Part shown: positions 28,360 to 37,713 of the stretch, piece after piece
How positions within the stretch are numbered: the first letter of the stretch is position 1
Layout: every line of letters begins with the position of its first letter
Origin: Acinetobacter baylyi DSM 14961 = CIP 107474
GTDB taxonomy: Bacteria > Pseudomonadota > Gammaproteobacteria > Pseudomonadales > Moraxellaceae
Reading direction: 5' to 3'
DNA length: 64,000 bases
Assembly: GCF_000368685.1 (NCBI RefSeq)
Contig: NZ_KB849628.1
Location: 1,229,523-1,293,522 of the forward strand
Translations under genes and position numbers: made by a program
Notes under the pieces: generated by a model
What the model saw: the letters and a program-made list of their open reading frames with translations, nothing else
Told to the model about the DNA's origin: nothing
Database searches by the model: none

Positions 28360-28845
28360 TTAAGCCCCAGTTTGATAGTCGGCCTGAGGAACGGCTGTAG
28401 AAGCCTGATACGGTTGACGGAAGTCATTTAAGCCCGCTGCAGCTTCCTGAATGTCTTTGCCTTCTTTAATGACAAACGTATCAAAGCCAGAACGTTTTAA
28501 GTAGTTCAGTACATCTTTGAAAATATCACCGACTGCACGTAGTTCACCTTGATACCCCTGACGGCGCAACAATGCAGCAAATGAATAACCACGGCCATCA
28601 TTGAAACCTGCAAACTCAATAAAAATCGCATCGAGCTGATCCAGCGGAAATTGATGCGTTTCTGGTGAGTCATTCACCGTGATGTATAGCGCTTTTTTGC
28701 CTTGGATCGCGGTAAGTTGATCCAGTTGTGCAGTAGTCATCACCACATCCCCTGCCGGAATCACACCATCTTCAGCAATTGGTTGATAGGTGTTATCTGC
28801 AATGCTGCCGTCTTTAGCAAGCACCTGTAATGCTGGATTAAGCAT
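28360..28845 (-). CDS. DUF934 domain protein, sulfite-reduction associated
   Basis: About 161 residues from ATG 28845 (MLNPALQVLAKDG), which has an AAGGAGC ribosome site and overlaps the end of the sulfite reductase gene by 8 bp, so the two are translationally coupled. DUF934 proteins accompany CysI/CysH-type genes in many proteobacteria; landmarks are FAGFNDGRGYSFAALLRR and GELRAVGDIFKDVLNYLKR. It is likely an accessory to sulfite reduction; the mechanism is unknown. Confidence 0.9.
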   Translation of the reverse strand: MLNPALQVLAKDGSIADNTYQPIAEDGVIPAGDVVMTTAQLDQLTAIQGKKALYITVNDSPETHQFPLDQLDAIFIEFAGFNDGRGYSFAALLRRQGYQGELRAVGDIFKDVLNYLKRSGFDTFVIKEGKDIQEAAAGLNDFRQPYQASTAVPQADYQTGA

Positions 28846-30481
28846 ATGCGCGCTCCTTAAAAGGTTGAATGCCAACACGGCGATAGGTATCGATAAAACG
28901 CTCTTGATCCTGACGTAAATCCAGATAAGTATTTAAAATTTCTTCTACCACATCAGGTACGGCATCGGCTGCAAATGATGGCCCCAAGATGTCGCCAATT
29001 GAAGCATCGTGATCTGCGTTACCGCCGAGCGTGATCTGGTAAAATTCTGCGCCTTTTTTATCCACGCCTAAAATACCAATATTACCGACATGGTGATGAC
29101 CGCAGGCATTCATACAGCCTGAAATATTCAGATCAAGCTCACCCAAGTTATAGATGGTATCGAGATCTTCAAAACGACGCGTAATGGCTTCTGAAATTGG
29201 AATCGATTTCGCATTTGCCAGTGAACAGAAATCACCGCCAGGACAGCAAATAATATCGGTCAGGAAGCCAATGTGCGCGCGGGCCATATTGTGCTGCTCA
29301 AGCGTTTGCCACAAGGCAAACAAATCTTTTTGAGGTACATCGACCAGTGAAATATTTTGTTCGTGTGTGGTACGTAGCTCACCAAAGGTATATTGGTCTG
29401 CCAGATCCGCAATCAAATTCATTTCTTCTGTGGTCATATCGCCTGGCGCAACCCCTGCACGCTTCAAGCTAATGTTTACAATACGATAGCCTTTAACTTT
29501 ATGGGCATTGGTATTGATGTTGTACCACTGTTTGAATTTTGGATGCTCGGCAAACACTGCACTGAAATCTTCGTCGTTCAACGCTTGATAGCTAAACGGC
29601 GTAAACACCTGATCCAGTTTATTTAACACTTCAGGCTGAATTTTTAAAGATTCGCGGATTTGTGCAAACTCGGCTTCTACTTTTTCAGCAAATACCGCAG
29701 GTGTTAAAGCTTTGACCAAAATTTTGATACGTGCTTTATATTTGTTATCACGACGGCCGTGTAAGTTGTATACGCGAAGGACGGCATCTAAATAGGCAAT
29801 GAGGTCTTCACGTGGCAAAAACTCACGAATGACACTTCCAATAATTGGGGTACGGCCTAAACCACCACCCACTTTAATCTTGTAGCCCATCTCACCTGCA
29901 TCGTTTTTGACAATGTAGACACCAATGTCATGAAACGACGTTGCAGCACGATCTTTCTCTTCAAGTGCAGACACCGCAATTTTGAATTTACGTGGTAAAA
30001 ACGCAAATTCTGGATGGAAAGTACTCCACTGACGAATCAATTCACAGGTCGGGCGCGGATCGGCAATTTCACCTGCAACAACACCCGCATACTGATCTGT
30101 AGTGGTATTACGGATACAGTTACCACTGGTTTGAATGGCGTGCATTTGTACCGTAGCAAGCTCTGCCAAAATATCGGGTACATCTTCAAGTGCAGGCCAG
30201 TTGAGCTGAATATTTTGACGCGTAGAAACGTGTGCATAACCACGGTCATATTCTTTTGAAATTTCTGCAATTTTGCGTAATTGTTTTGAATTCATCAAGC
30301 CATACGGCACCGCAATACGCAGCATCGGTGCATAACGCTGTACGTAAAGACCATTTTGCAAACGCAATGGACGGTATTCATCTTCAGTGAGCTTTCCAGC
30401 TAAATAGCGTTCGGTTTGATCACGGAACTGAGCAACGCGTTCATTAATCAACTGTTGATCGAAATCAGTATATAAATACAT
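28838..30481 (-). CDS. cysI: Nitrite/sulfite reductase, hemoprotein beta-component (assimilatory sulfite reductase)
   Basis: A 547-residue siroheme/[4Fe-4S] reductase that reduces sulfite to sulfide for cysteine synthesis. The four cluster ligands are in CCPGGDFCSLANAKS and SGCMNACGHHHVG. Ferredoxin-like half-domains repeat around YAHVSTRQNIQLNW and YTFGELRTTHEQNISL. The single large subunit with DUF934 and no cysJ next to it fits a ferredoxin/other-donor-type enzyme. Sequence alone does not fully separate it from nitrite reductase, but the DUF934 partner favours sulfite. Confidence 0.9.
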   Translation of the reverse strand: MYLYTDFDQQLINERVAQFRDQTERYLAGKLTEDEYRPLRLQNGLYVQRYAPMLRIAVPYGLMNSKQLRKIAEISKEYDRGYAHVSTRQNIQLNWPALEDVPDILAELATVQMHAIQTSGNCIRNTTTDQYAGVVAGEIADPRPTCELIRQWSTFHPEFAFLPRKFKIAVSALEEKDRAATSFHDIGVYIVKNDAGEMGYKIKVGGGLGRTPIIGSVIREFLPREDLIAYLDAVLRVYNLHGRRDNKYKARIKILVKALTPAVFAEKVEAEFAQIRESLKIQPEVLNKLDQVFTPFSYQALNDEDFSAVFAEHPKFKQWYNINTNAHKVKGYRIVNISLKRAGVAPGDMTTEEMNLIADLADQYTFGELRTTHEQNISLVDVPQKDLFALWQTLEQHNMARAHIGFLTDIICCPGGDFCSLANAKSIPISEAITRRFEDLDTIYNLGELDLNISGCMNACGHHHVGNIGILGVDKKGAEFYQITLGGNADHDASIGDILGPSFAADAVPDVVEEILNTYLDLRQDQERFIDTYRRVGIQPFKERAYA

Positions 30482-30605
30482 GGCGTATGGCTAGTAGATT
30501 CATTATAAAGGCGTCTAGCATAACCAGCTTTGATTCATCAACAAAATGCTTTTTTTGGATATTTAATAACGGTTTTATTGATAAGAGAATTTTTAGATTT
30601 ATTTT

Positions 30606-30637
30606 AAAAAGCCCAGAATCAATCTGGGCTTTTTTTA
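30606..30637. terminator. Terminator downstream of gcd
   Basis: AAAAAGCCCAGA-TTGATT-like loop-TCTGGGCTTTTT: an 8-bp GC-rich stem with A/T runs on both sides, between gcd (ending 30657) and the cysI promoter region. Confidence 0.85.
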
Positions 30638-30656
30638 TGGTGAATAATAACAATGA

Positions 30657-33062
30657 TTATTTGGTATCCGGCAATGCATAAGCCACAAGATAGTCACCCA
30701 TCTTGGTGCCAAATGAACCATGACCACCCGCCATAATTACCACATATTGTTTACCATTGATTTCATAGGTCATCGGTGTGGCTTGACCACCTGCTGGTAA
30801 ACGTGCTTCCCACAGTTTTTCACCATTACTAACATTAAACGCACGGATATAGTTATCCTGGGTTGCACCAACAAACATTACGTTACCTGCAGTTGAAATG
30901 GTTCCACCCAAGCCAGGTACACCAATTTTAAGTGCTGGCAACTGGAATAGATTTGGCAAACTATCACGGATAGTACCGATACGTTTTTTCCAGACCACTT
31001 CATGTGAATTTAAATCGACACCAGCAATATAGCCCCAGCCAGGCTGCTTACAAGGCAAACCAAGAGGCGACAAGAATGCATTGATTTCCACACCATAAGG
31101 CACACCATACATCGGTTGAATACCATGCTCTGTTCCTGCACCACGTGCAGTTTCCTTACGGTTCGGATCCATCGGAATCAGACGGCTCACAAACGGTAGC
31201 GCCAACGGATTCATGACTGCAATCTGACGATCCTGATTGACCGACATCCCACCCCATTCAAATACACCCAGATTTCCTGGGAACACTAAAGTCCCGTTTT
31301 CAGATGGTGGTGTATAAATACCGTCATAGTTCAGACGCTTGAATGACACGCGACACATCAACTGATCAAACATTGTGGCACCCCACATTTGTTTGTCTGT
31401 AAGTTTGTCTTTTGGTGCTAAATCAAGTGCAGAAAATGGTTGTGTCGCAGAATAACGTTCACCCTTGGTTTGTGGGCCACGTTTCACGGTCTGTGGTACC
31501 GCTTTTTCTGTAATTGGCACAATCGCCTTACCATTACGACGATCTAGAACAAAAACATTGCCTGTTTTGGTTAACACATAAATCGCTGGAACAGTCTGAC
31601 CAGACTTGTCTTTAACATCTGCCAGTGAAGGCTGTGATGGTACATCCATATCCCACAAATCATGATGTGTGGTCTGGAAATGCCAAACAAGTTTACCGGT
31701 TGTGGCGTTGATTGCCAGCATTGAATTTGCATAACGCTCTTTCAACTCGGTACGATCTCCACCCCAGATATCTGGCGTACCGACACCTGTTGGTACATAG
31801 ACGATATCCAGCTTCGGATCGTATGCCAATGGCGCCCATGCATTTGGAGAATTGTGTACAAACGTCGAATTTTCGCCAGGAAGTGCATTTGGATCTTGTG
31901 CACCCGTATCAAATGCCCAAAGCAGTTTACCCGTGTTTACATCGTAACCACGAATGACACCTGATGGCTCTTTATTGGAGTAGTTATCTGTGACAGAACC
32001 TGCAATCACCACTGTTGTACCAGAAACAATACCTGGCGATGTTGGGTTATAACCGCCTGGATAAGCATATGGCATCAACTTTTGTAAATCGACTTCACCC
32101 TTCGTACCAAAGTCAGAGCATGCCTTACCAGTATCTGCATTGATAGCAACCAGACGACCATCATTCACAGGTAAAAAGACTTTACGTGGGCATTCTGTCG
32201 ATGCTGATTTTTTGGCTTGCAAGCTGGTTGCGAACTCACTGGTATTATTGGCATCGTAATACATCACACCACGACAGGTTAAATGTTGATAGGTTTTATC
32301 TGCTTTTAATTTCGGATCAAAACGCCATTTTTCTTTACCTGTTGCAGGGTCAAGTGCAATTAACCATTGGTGGGTGGTACACATGTACATGTTATTGCCA
32401 ACTTTGATTGGCGTAACCTGATTGGTGGTTTCACCCGAGTCATTTGCAGTTTTTAAGTCACCTGTACGGAAGGTCCATGCCACTTTCAAATCTTTAACGT
32501 TCTGATCATTAATCTGCGTTAAAGGCGAATAACGTACACCACCCTGGGTACGACCATAGGCAGGCCAATCAGCAGCATCAACACCTTCAACTGCTTGTGC
32601 AGTTTTGGGTTGCTCATTTTTAATGACACCATTAATTTCTTGCGGATCATTAAAAATAGAATAAACCATGACCACAATTGCAATCACAAGTGTAGAAGAC
32701 AACGCAATTTTGCTTGATTTTGCATTGTCCATTCCACGGCTCACGGCTGGAATTAAAATCCATAGACCAAGTACGCCTAAAATGTCCAGACGCGGTGCCA
32801 AGGCCCAGAAGTCTGTACCAACTTCCCAAATACCCCATAGCGTTGTACCGAGCATTAATGCAGCATACAACCAGATAGAAGTGCTTGATCGTTTGAGCAA
32901 GAGCCATGCAAAGATCAGTAATGCCAATCCTGCAATCACATAATAGAATGACCCACCGAGTACAGTAAGCCATATACCTCCAACGAGCAGGAATAGACCA
33001 ATCACCGCAGCGATAACTACGGTCAATGTTCTAAGTCCTGAATTTGAAGATGGTTGAGACAT
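30657..33062 (-). CDS. gcd: Membrane-bound PQQ-dependent glucose dehydrogenase
   Basis: An 801-residue quinoprotein, the length of the known Acinetobacter enzyme, from ATG 33062 (MSQPSSNSGLR); an upstream 26-codon extension of the frame lies in the inverted-repeat leader and is not used. Five membrane helices occupy ~10-140. A large periplasmic eight-bladed propeller follows, opening with DWPAYGRTQGGVRYSPLTQI. PQQ-site features include the HLTCRGVMYYD and TTHHDLWDMDVPSQP segments. It oxidises D-glucose to gluconolactone and passes electrons to ubiquinone. Many Acinetobacter have no genes for further glucose use. The OprB porin lies upstream on the same strand. Confidence 0.95.
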   Translation of the reverse strand: MSQPSSNSGLRTLTVVIAAVIGLFLLVGGIWLTVLGGSFYYVIAGLALLIFAWLLLKRSSTSIWLYAALMLGTTLWGIWEVGTDFWALAPRLDILGVLGLWILIPAVSRGMDNAKSSKIALSSTLVIAIVVMVYSIFNDPQEINGVIKNEQPKTAQAVEGVDAADWPAYGRTQGGVRYSPLTQINDQNVKDLKVAWTFRTGDLKTANDSGETTNQVTPIKVGNNMYMCTTHQWLIALDPATGKEKWRFDPKLKADKTYQHLTCRGVMYYDANNTSEFATSLQAKKSASTECPRKVFLPVNDGRLVAINADTGKACSDFGTKGEVDLQKLMPYAYPGGYNPTSPGIVSGTTVVIAGSVTDNYSNKEPSGVIRGYDVNTGKLLWAFDTGAQDPNALPGENSTFVHNSPNAWAPLAYDPKLDIVYVPTGVGTPDIWGGDRTELKERYANSMLAINATTGKLVWHFQTTHHDLWDMDVPSQPSLADVKDKSGQTVPAIYVLTKTGNVFVLDRRNGKAIVPITEKAVPQTVKRGPQTKGERYSATQPFSALDLAPKDKLTDKQMWGATMFDQLMCRVSFKRLNYDGIYTPPSENGTLVFPGNLGVFEWGGMSVNQDRQIAVMNPLALPFVSRLIPMDPNRKETARGAGTEHGIQPMYGVPYGVEINAFLSPLGLPCKQPGWGYIAGVDLNSHEVVWKKRIGTIRDSLPNLFQLPALKIGVPGLGGTISTAGNVMFVGATQDNYIRAFNVSNGEKLWEARLPAGGQATPMTYEINGKQYVVIMAGGHGSFGTKMGDYLVAYALPDTK

Positions 33063-33095
33063 GAGACCACCTCGAATAATTTGTTTTTTTAATCT

Positions 33096-33138
33096 GTTAT
33101 ACGAAGTATATGAGTGAGAGCGATATGCTTCGTATAAC
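33096..33138. repeat. 16-bp inverted repeat with 11-bp spacer (loxP-like) between oprB and gcd
   Basis: Left arm GTTATACGAAGTATAT (33096-33111) and right arm ATATGCTTCGTATAAC (33123-33138) are complementary at 15 of 16 positions, around spacer GAGTGAGAGCG. The arms resemble the loxP half-site core (TATACGAAGTTAT) in reverse order. There is no T-run on either side, so it is not a plain terminator. It lies 34 bp before the gcd start and could act as a hairpin in the oprB-gcd transcript, an operator or a recombination site. Confidence 0.75.
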
Positions 33139-33209
33139 AACTTTATCTCAGTTGAATCACAGAAAGCTTTCCATGACCCAACAGAAAATTCTGAAAATAT
33201 ACGTTTAAA

Positions 33210-34460
33210 TTAGAATACAGTTTGGAATTTTATGCCACCTACCCATGCATTATTACCATCTTTAAGTGCACCCACATGACGAACATATTGCACGTTTGGC
33301 CGAACAGTGAGCCAGTTGGTAGCCTCAATTCCGTAGTAAATTTCTGAGTTATATTCACTATCTACATCTTTACCCAAATATGCATCATCATTTAGGTTGA
33401 TTCGAGAGAAGCCAATTGCCAATTCATCTTTTGGACGAGTATCAACTAAACCCTTATAAGCAAATGCAAGACTTTGTGTGTTTTTTACACGGCTTGTTGC
33501 TTCATCAAAAAATGTAGCTTGACCTACAACTTTTAAACCACGAGAAGTATCACCATTTACAGCCGTTAATTGCTGTATAAATGATAACCATCCGCCTTGC
33601 CCATGATCTTTATTGGTGCTGTTGATTTCATTCGCATCTGCCGTACTATAATAATAACCGGCACGATATTCACCCGCTAAACCATTTATTAATCCAGACT
33701 TTGGTTGCCAAACGACTTCAACAGGGATCACAGCGCCTTTGGAACCATCTGTGCTTAAATTAAAGCCTTTACTACGCTTGAGGTTTTCTGGGTTATATTC
33801 ATAAACACCAACTTGTGCAAATACTTCAGGTGTAACGTTGTATTTTACACGCGCAGCCCACTGGCTGACTGGCCAGTTATGAATTTGATCGCCAGCGTTC
33901 CAATTGCCCATTTGATCGCCACATAGCGCCAAATTTTGGAAATCGCATGCAGCAGGGTTGAAATCTTCGCTTTCACCAAAACGACCCACTTTAATATCCA
34001 GGGCTTGATCAAAAAATTTCTTTTTAATCCATAGGTCTGTTAAGCGTGTTGTTTGACCACGACCATAGACTTCCTGGGTTGAACTTAATTGACCCTCTAA
34101 AGCAGCAGCTTTATTCTTAATATCGTGTCCATCGCGATGGGTTAATGTAATTTGAGCTTCGGTATCTTGCCAACCCAGAATCTTATTAAGATCAAAATGT
34201 GTACCAAGTGCAACCTGACCTGCGTATTCTGTACCATGACGCGAAGTATCTTTTGAATCCAGAACAGTCGCCATTTCGCCTGTATAACCGATACTGAAAT
34301 CGTACCCTTTTTGTTTTAATGCAGTCCGTTCCCCATTCCAGTCCCCGAGCATCCATTCACTTGATGGATCAAAAGCAGAAGCAGCACTTACCTGTTGCGT
34401 CCAAATACTCAATGACAACATTGAGATGCAAGAGATGGCCAAAGTCTTCCCTAATTTCAT
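33210..34460 (-). CDS. oprB: Carbohydrate-selective porin, OprB family
   Basis: An outer-membrane 16-strand barrel of about 416 residues. Start ATG 34460 (MKLGKTLAISCISMLSLSIW), giving a signal peptide cut after ...QQVSA. The N-terminal SSEWMLGDWNGERTALKQKG is the OprB hallmark. A terminal aromatic strand (VGGIKFQTVF, ending in Phe) is the BAM signal. It lets glucose and similar sugars into the periplasm, where Gcd can oxidise it. The frame is open 19 codons further upstream without a good start. Confidence 0.92.
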   Translation of the reverse strand: MKLGKTLAISCISMLSLSIWTQQVSAASAFDPSSEWMLGDWNGERTALKQKGYDFSIGYTGEMATVLDSKDTSRHGTEYAGQVALGTHFDLNKILGWQDTEAQITLTHRDGHDIKNKAAALEGQLSSTQEVYGRGQTTRLTDLWIKKKFFDQALDIKVGRFGESEDFNPAACDFQNLALCGDQMGNWNAGDQIHNWPVSQWAARVKYNVTPEVFAQVGVYEYNPENLKRSKGFNLSTDGSKGAVIPVEVVWQPKSGLINGLAGEYRAGYYYSTADANEINSTNKDHGQGGWLSFIQQLTAVNGDTSRGLKVVGQATFFDEATSRVKNTQSLAFAYKGLVDTRPKDELAIGFSRINLNDDAYLGKDVDSEYNSEIYYGIEATNWLTVRPNVQYVRHVGALKDGNNAWVGGIKFQTVF

Positions 34461-34607
34461 ACTTACGTAACCTTTTATGTCGTTGTGTGAAGTTGTGTTA
34501 CGAGTTATTTTAATCAATCACCTTATAAAAATGTCATTTTTGCTGTTATTTTTACACCTTTTATGAAAAATATCTTACAAGTGATCATTTTTTGCAAGTA
34601 TTTTGAG

Positions 34608-35726
34608 TTACCAATTTCCTTTCCCAAGCGGTTGTCCAATAAAATCATATCTTAAGGTGGAACGTGAAAATTTGATTGGGCAAGCAAGTTGAGGCTGAGT
34701 TTGATCACTCTCATGTGATAATGGTATGTCCACAATCCATTGACGCTCTTTGGCAAGAGGCGAGTTCAGTGCTTCTTCGAGATATAGCACAGGTTCCACA
34801 CACAGATCTAATCCTGCAAAAATCTCCTGCCATTGTTGCCATGTCTTAGTTTTAATTTTTGCTTTGAGTGCAGCTTTAACCATTAGACGATCTTCATGAT
34901 CAAAGGATGCTCCTTTTTCAAGTAAAATCGGAAGCTCAAGCACCATCGCTAAACCTTGCATAAATTGTGGTTCAAGACTTCCTATCGAAATATAACGATG
35001 ATCTTGAGTCTGATAATAGTCATAAAAACTGCCACCATTAAGAATTTCTGTTTCTGGTTGTTGTTTCACATCTGCTGCCAAACTTGCTGCCGCAGACATC
35101 GCGTTTAAGCTTGCAGTACAATCTGTCATCGAAATATCAATATATTGCCCTATCCCACTTTGCGTACGTTCTAGCACTGCTGCCAGAATTGCAATCACTG
35201 CATGCAAAGAGCCACCCGCAACATCAGCAATTTGAATACCTAACGGTGGAGGACCATCTTCAAGGCGTCCACTATGACCCGCAACGCCAGAAAGTGCGAG
35301 ATAATTAATATCATGTCCAGCTCGATCTTTATAAACACCTGTTTGACCATACCCTGTAATTGAACAGTAAATCAGGCGTGGATTGATCTTGGTTAACATT
35401 GCGTAATCAAGCCCCAGACGTTTCATGACATCTGGACGAAACTGCTCAATCACAATATCAAATTCTGAAATTCTAGATCTGATCAGCTCAATACTGGCTG
35501 GATCTTTGAGGTCAAGTGCAATCGACTGTTTATTGCGATTGAGATAGCTATGTGCCGTTGCCTGTCCATTGGCATAAGGCGGCATAATTCGAACCAGATC
35601 TGGTCGTGTTGGAGATTCAATATGTATGACTTCTGCGCCTAAATCTGCTAGATATAGCGTTGCAAAAGGACCAGGTAGCAAGGTTGAAAAATCGAGAACT
35701 TTTAATCCGTTTAATGGAGTTGTCAT
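34608..35726 (-). CDS. CaiB/BaiF-type CoA-transferase / alpha-methylacyl-CoA racemase-like protein
   Basis: A 372-residue class III CoA-transferase. Family features: GLKVLDFSTLLPGPFATLYL near the N-terminus, GAEVIHIESP, NRNKQSIALDLK, and the SITGYGQTGVYKDRAGHDIN block holding the catalytic Asp. Members either transfer CoA between acids or racemise alpha-methylacyl-CoA; the racemase branch fits because the closest in feel is Amacr/Mcr, but this is not certain. It is divergent from an AraC regulator with 179 bp between starts, which may control it. Confidence 0.87.
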   Translation of the reverse strand: MTTPLNGLKVLDFSTLLPGPFATLYLADLGAEVIHIESPTRPDLVRIMPPYANGQATAHSYLNRNKQSIALDLKDPASIELIRSRISEFDIVIEQFRPDVMKRLGLDYAMLTKINPRLIYCSITGYGQTGVYKDRAGHDINYLALSGVAGHSGRLEDGPPPLGIQIADVAGGSLHAVIAILAAVLERTQSGIGQYIDISMTDCTASLNAMSAAASLAADVKQQPETEILNGGSFYDYYQTQDHRYISIGSLEPQFMQGLAMVLELPILLEKGASFDHEDRLMVKAALKAKIKTKTWQQWQEIFAGLDLCVEPVLYLEEALNSPLAKERQWIVDIPLSHESDQTQPQLACPIKFSRSTLRYDFIGQPLGKGNW

Positions 35727-35905
35727 GTTTATCCTAGGCTTCGTTTATGTATTTTTATTCATATTAAAAACAGATAAAAGAGAGCACAATGTCATGTTCA
35801 GCCATTTACCTTGATCATTTCGGCAATTTAACATAAACAAAATGATTTACATCTGTTGTAAATCGCCAATCGAATATTATTTAAAGTCATTTAGGCCAAC
35901 TGCAA

Positions 35906-36946
35906 GTGAACATAAAAGAGACTGACGGATTAAACGTAAACCGCGATACGATTAGTATTCATTTCGTCAACGCGGCTTTAACTGGCGTCAAACGCCTTGG
36001 AATGGATGTCGAAACCTTACTGTCTCATGTTGGAATTGAGGCAGAACTACTACGTCAACCTAAAGCTCGTATTTCACCAGAACAATATACTCGTTTTATT
36101 AAAATGCTGTGGATGGTGACTCAGGATGAGCACGTCGGCTTTGACATACAGCCACGTCGCCTGGGTACATTTGCCATTATGTGCCAATTAATTATTCATG
36201 CCAAAACACTTGGACAAGCATTAGAACTGTCTTCACAATTTTACAAGCTGTTTGGTGATGAGTGGTCTGTGACCTTAGAACGTGACAAGCATGAAGCTCG
36301 TTTGGTCCCACTTATTCCTAAAACACTTGATCCAGATCACTTTATTACAGAAAGCATGCTCATGATCTGGCATGGATTGGCGTCATGGCTGATTGAACGT
36401 CGCTTGCCTCTGGAACGTGTACACTTTAGTTACCCACGTCCTGCACATGCAGATGAGTATGATGCTTTATTTTTTGCACCCGTTATGCAATTTGATGCAC
36501 CACGTACCGAGATCACGTTCGCTGCGGATTATTTAGATCTGCCTCTTCGCCAGGATGAACAGACACTAGAAGAATTTTTAAAGGCCGCACCTGCACAGTT
36601 ATTAATCAAATTTAAAAATACCAACTCGCTGACCTCACGTATTCGTGAAGTTTTAAAAAGCCAGATTGGTGAAGAAATGCCGACCCTCAATGATGTTGCA
36701 TCTATGCTGTATCTGTCACCACAAACGCTACGTCGTCGCCTTGCTGCCGAAGGCAAGAGCTATCAAGGCGTTAAAGATGCATTACGTCGTGATGCCGCAA
36801 TTCACCTGTTGCTCAACCCAGATTTGACGCTTGAAGATGTTGCACAGCAGGTCGGCTTTAGTGAAACCAGTACTTTCCATCGTGCATTTAAAAAATGGAC
36901 TGGCGTCACACCGGGTTTATATCGTCAATTACACGGTTATCATTAA
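35906..36946 (+). CDS. AraC family transcriptional regulator
   Basis: A 346-residue regulator with GTG start (35906). An N-terminal arabinose-binding-type ligand domain (~20-200: GVKRLGMDVETLLSHVGI ...) precedes a C-terminal double HTH. HTH1 is MPTLNDVASMLYLSPQTLRR; HTH2 is LEDVAQQVGFSETSTFHRAF followed by KKWTGVTPG. This domain pairing is typical of OruR/ArgR-like regulators of catabolic genes. It diverges from the CoA-transferase gene and may act on it or on the thiolase/FadB-like unit further right. Confidence 0.92.
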   Translation: MNIKETDGLNVNRDTISIHFVNAALTGVKRLGMDVETLLSHVGIEAELLRQPKARISPEQYTRFIKMLWMVTQDEHVGFDIQPRRLGTFAIMCQLIIHAKTLGQALELSSQFYKLFGDEWSVTLERDKHEARLVPLIPKTLDPDHFITESMLMIWHGLASWLIERRLPLERVHFSYPRPAHADEYDALFFAPVMQFDAPRTEITFAADYLDLPLRQDEQTLEEFLKAAPAQLLIKFKNTNSLTSRIREVLKSQIGEEMPTLNDVASMLYLSPQTLRRRLAAEGKSYQGVKDALRRDAAIHLLLNPDLTLEDVAQQVGFSETSTFHRAFKKWTGVTPGLYRQLHGYH

Positions 36947-36960
36947 ATTTTACGAATTTA

Positions 36961-36987
36961 GAGTCTGGTTAAAACCCAGACTTTTTT
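36961..36987. terminator. Terminator after the AraC gene
   Basis: AGTCTGG-TTAAAA-CCAGACT stem with seven T on the right; it also faces the minus-strand gene that ends at 36998. Confidence 0.88.
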
Positions 36988-36997
36988 ATTGGTATTT

Positions 36998-37531
36998 TCA
37001 AAGACTGTCTAAAAATACTTTTGCCTGTTTCGGTGAAGTTAGACGAATAAATTGAATATGCCGATATTGAGGGTCATGCATCATATTCAAATACTTTTTT
37101 CTATTTTTAGCATAATGATTGATCATCCATAAAATAATTGAGTTTTTTGACAAAAAACTTTGCTTAAAACTTTCATAATTATTTGAATTTTCCCAAAGCG
37201 GTTCTTTAGTTATTATTCGACTAATCGCACGTTTAACAGAGCGATAAAAATTCAAAGTAAATGAATAATCTAGCCAAATCATCGTGTCTAGTTTATCGAG
37301 TTTTAAGTGCAGTGTTCTCGAATAATTACCATCTAACACCCAACCGTCTTTGGCAATATCCATCTTATTTTTTAGCTTTAAGAAAAACTCATCATCTGGC
37401 GTTTCTTGCCAACCATCCAACCAAAATAAATCATCCATTTCAATATGCGTCAAATTTAATTTTAGTGCCAGTTGTCGAGCAAATGTCGTTTTACCAGAAG
37501 CAGTCGTTCCAACAATATTGATAAATTTCAT
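36998..37531 (-). CDS. P-loop NTPase, adenylate-kinase/FlaR-like
   Basis: A 177-residue cytosolic nucleotide-binding protein. The Walker A motif is near the start (NIVGTTASGKTTFARQLA). Then come IEMDDLFWLDGW, a D/W-rich acceptor region, WVLDGNYSRTL and DTMIWLDYSFTLNFYRSVKR. This order matches the small kinase-like FlaR (DNA topology modulation) family. It likely phosphorylates a small molecule or is an ATPase; the substrate is unknown. It is more AT-rich than its neighbours, which may point to a recent arrival. Confidence 0.75.
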   Translation of the reverse strand: MKFINIVGTTASGKTTFARQLALKLNLTHIEMDDLFWLDGWQETPDDEFFLKLKNKMDIAKDGWVLDGNYSRTLHLKLDKLDTMIWLDYSFTLNFYRSVKRAISRIITKEPLWENSNNYESFKQSFLSKNSIILWMINHYAKNRKKYLNMMHDPQYRHIQFIRLTSPKQAKVFLDSL

Positions 37532-37713
37532 TATAATGAATGCATTATTTATAATGATGTAGTCTAATAAAAAACTGGCTTCTTATCCATTTTATTTAAA
37601 TCTTAGAATTGGCAAAAAACATCATTTGTCTGATGACCTTCTCGTCATTGTCTTGTACTCAAAATCCACTACACTCAAAAGCATAAAAATATTTTAAGGC
37701 CATAAAAGGAAGA

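Noticed and set aside
33096..33170. XerCD dif/pdif-type site next to the inverted repeat
   Set aside because: One arm fits loosely, but the second arm is poor and the central spacer is 5 rather than 6 bp.
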